Below are positions 63,261 to 64,000 of a stretch of 64,000 bases of DNA, in pieces (within the stretch, counting starts at the first letter, position 1; every line of letters begins with the position of its first letter). The notes below the pieces were generated by a model that made no database searches, had not been told where the DNA came from, and saw nothing but the letters and a program-made list of their open reading frames with translations. The DNA is from Mycetocola miduiensis (GTDB lineage Bacteria > Actinomycetota > Actinomycetes > Actinomycetales > Microbacteriaceae): positions 250,550 through 314,549 of the forward strand of contig NZ_FOVM01000002.1 of NCBI RefSeq assembly GCF_900115155.1. The letters run 5' to 3'. The position numbers and the translations under genes are program-made.

Positions 63261-64000
63261 TTACGCCTGTGCGTCCCGCTCCTGTGCCTTGAGCGCACGC
63301 TCGGCGCCGGCGAGGCTCTCGACGACGATCCGGCGAAGCGCTGGCGGCTCCGGGTTCGTTTCAAGCCATGCGAGAGTGGCGTCGCGGAGTTCCTCGTTCG
63401 CGAGAGGCGCCGGGTACAGCCCCATCACCAGGTATTCGGCGATCTTGTAGCTGCGCGACTCCCAGACGTGCTGGAGCATCCCGAAGTAGTCCGGAATGAA
63501 CGATGCGAGCACATCCTTGTCACGAGCCCGCTGGAAGCCGATCCCGGTCCACTGCACGATCGCGTTAGGGGCCGTGTCGGTGTCGACGACGGATGCCCAC
63601 GCGGCGCGTTTCGCCTCGAGCGTCGGGATCGCTGCACGGGCGAGCGCTGCCGCCTTGGCCCCGTTTGCGGTGTTGTCGTCGGCCAGGGCGGTGTCGACCT
63701 CCTCGTTCCCGGCGGCGCCGCCGGCAGTGAGCGCCGTGAGCAGCTCCCAGTCGAGGTCGGTGTCGACCGTCAGGCCGTCAAGGACAAGCTCCCCTGAGCG
63801 CAGGCCGCGCAGGATGTCGACGTGCACATCGGTCGACGCGACGCCGGCGAAGAACTTCACGAACTGGAACTGGGCGTCCGAACCCGGCTCCGCGCCCTCT
63901 GCCAACTGCCACAGTGTGTCGCCGACCTCGACGAGCACGTCTTCACGAGCCTCGGGGGCGACGTACTGGGTCGCGGCGAGCAGGAGCTGGGTGAGGGTTG
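63261..64000 (-). CDS. pepN: Aminopeptidase N (3' part)
   Basis: The last 245 codons of a minus-strand gene that runs past the right end of the window. The segments FQFVKFFAGVAS, GLTVDTDLDWELLTALTAGG and MLQHVWESRSYKIAEYLVMGLYP match the C-terminal ERAP1-like helical domain of actinobacterial M1 aminopeptidase N. The zinc site (HExxH) lies outside the window, so the activity is inferred from the tail alone. The end is followed by the nested palindrome at 63194-63255. Confidence 0.85.
   Translation of the reverse strand, partial: TLTQLLLAATQYVAPEAREDVLVEVGDTLWQLAEGAEPGSDAQFQFVKFFAGVASTDVHVDILRGLRSGELVLDGLTVDTDLDWELLTALTAGGAAGNEEVDTALADDNTANGAKAAALARAAIPTLEAKRAAWASVVDTDTAPNAIVQWTGIGFQRARDKDVLASFIPDYFGMLQHVWESRSYKIAEYLVMGLYPAPLANEELRDATLAWLETNPEPPALRRIVVESLAGAERALKAQERDAQA

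Overview
The window is 64 kb of high-GC chromosome from an actinobacterium, most likely a Microbacteriaceae member. This rests on the high GC content, frequent GTG starts, actinobacterial gene orders (yraN-comM-dprA ... xerC-M23-rpsB-tsf-pyrH-frr-cdsA), several small conserved actinobacterial proteins, and the GlgE/GlgB/GlgP/GlgX glucan set. It is mainly housekeeping chromosome. I saw no insertion sequence, prophage, CRISPR array or classical defence island. The family assignment is an inference from gene content, not from a database match.

Layout. 1-4.1 kb: 3' end of ltrA, then the overlapping operon yraN-comM-dprA. 4.1-7.8 kb: an aldo/keto reductase, an SCP2-like protein and a glycogen-debranching-type glucosidase, sitting between dprA and xerC. 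7.9-14.6 kb: xerC, a convergent M23 peptidase, then the translation, nucleotide and envelope block rpsB-tsf-pyrH-frr-cdsA and a DivIVA-repeat protein. 14.6-20.6 kb: a wall-lytic protein, a small Cys/His protein, an alpha/beta hydrolase, an AI-2E-type permease, a large membrane protein with an internal lipobox, and a thioredoxin-fold/TPR protein. 20.6-30.4 kb: glucan metabolism (glgB-glgE divergent from glgP, then ybaK and glgX). 30.4-40.5 kb: cysteine desulfurase-mnmA (tRNA thiolation), ligA, an acyl-CoA ligase and gatCAB (Gln/Asn-tRNA amidation). 40.5-43.7 kb: a hypothetical gene, a tiny membrane protein flanked by two related palindromes, dinB and a GerW-family protein. 43.7-47.4 kb: a TPP riboswitch controlling a YkoEDC-type ECF transporter and a P-loop kinase. 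47.4-52.7 kb: a DD-carboxypeptidase homologue with an altered third motif, a zinicin-like metallopeptidase, tRNA-His with a decayed partial tandem copy, orn, tRNA-Arg, a DUF427 protein, nadE and two small hypotheticals. 53-64 kb: an aldo/keto reductase, an SSB paralogue, a lipoprotein, ettA, two thioesterases, an EF-G-like GTPase, a truncated haemoglobin, an MscS channel and the 3' end of pepN.

How genes work together. GlgE (maltosyl transfer), GlgB (branching), GlgP (phosphorolysis) and GlgX (debranching) form a near-complete alpha-glucan synthesis and turnover module. The maltose-1-phosphate source (GlgM or Pep2/TreS) is not in the window. The desulfurase and MnmA form a plausible sulfur relay. 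GatCAB makes the charged Gln/Asn tRNAs. The TPP riboswitch ties the ECF transporter to thiamine status.

A recurring regulatory pattern stands out. At least 14 genes on both strands have an actinobacterial -10 hexamer (TANNNT) ending exactly 6 or 7 bases before the start codon, with no room for a Shine-Dalgarno sequence. This predicts widespread leaderless mRNAs and settles several otherwise ambiguous starts. I did not find a clearly new multi-gene system. The most unusual items are the tRNA-His tandem remnant, the carboxypeptidase with SRS in place of KTG, the membrane protein with an internal lipobox, and the paired palindromes around the 78-residue membrane protein.
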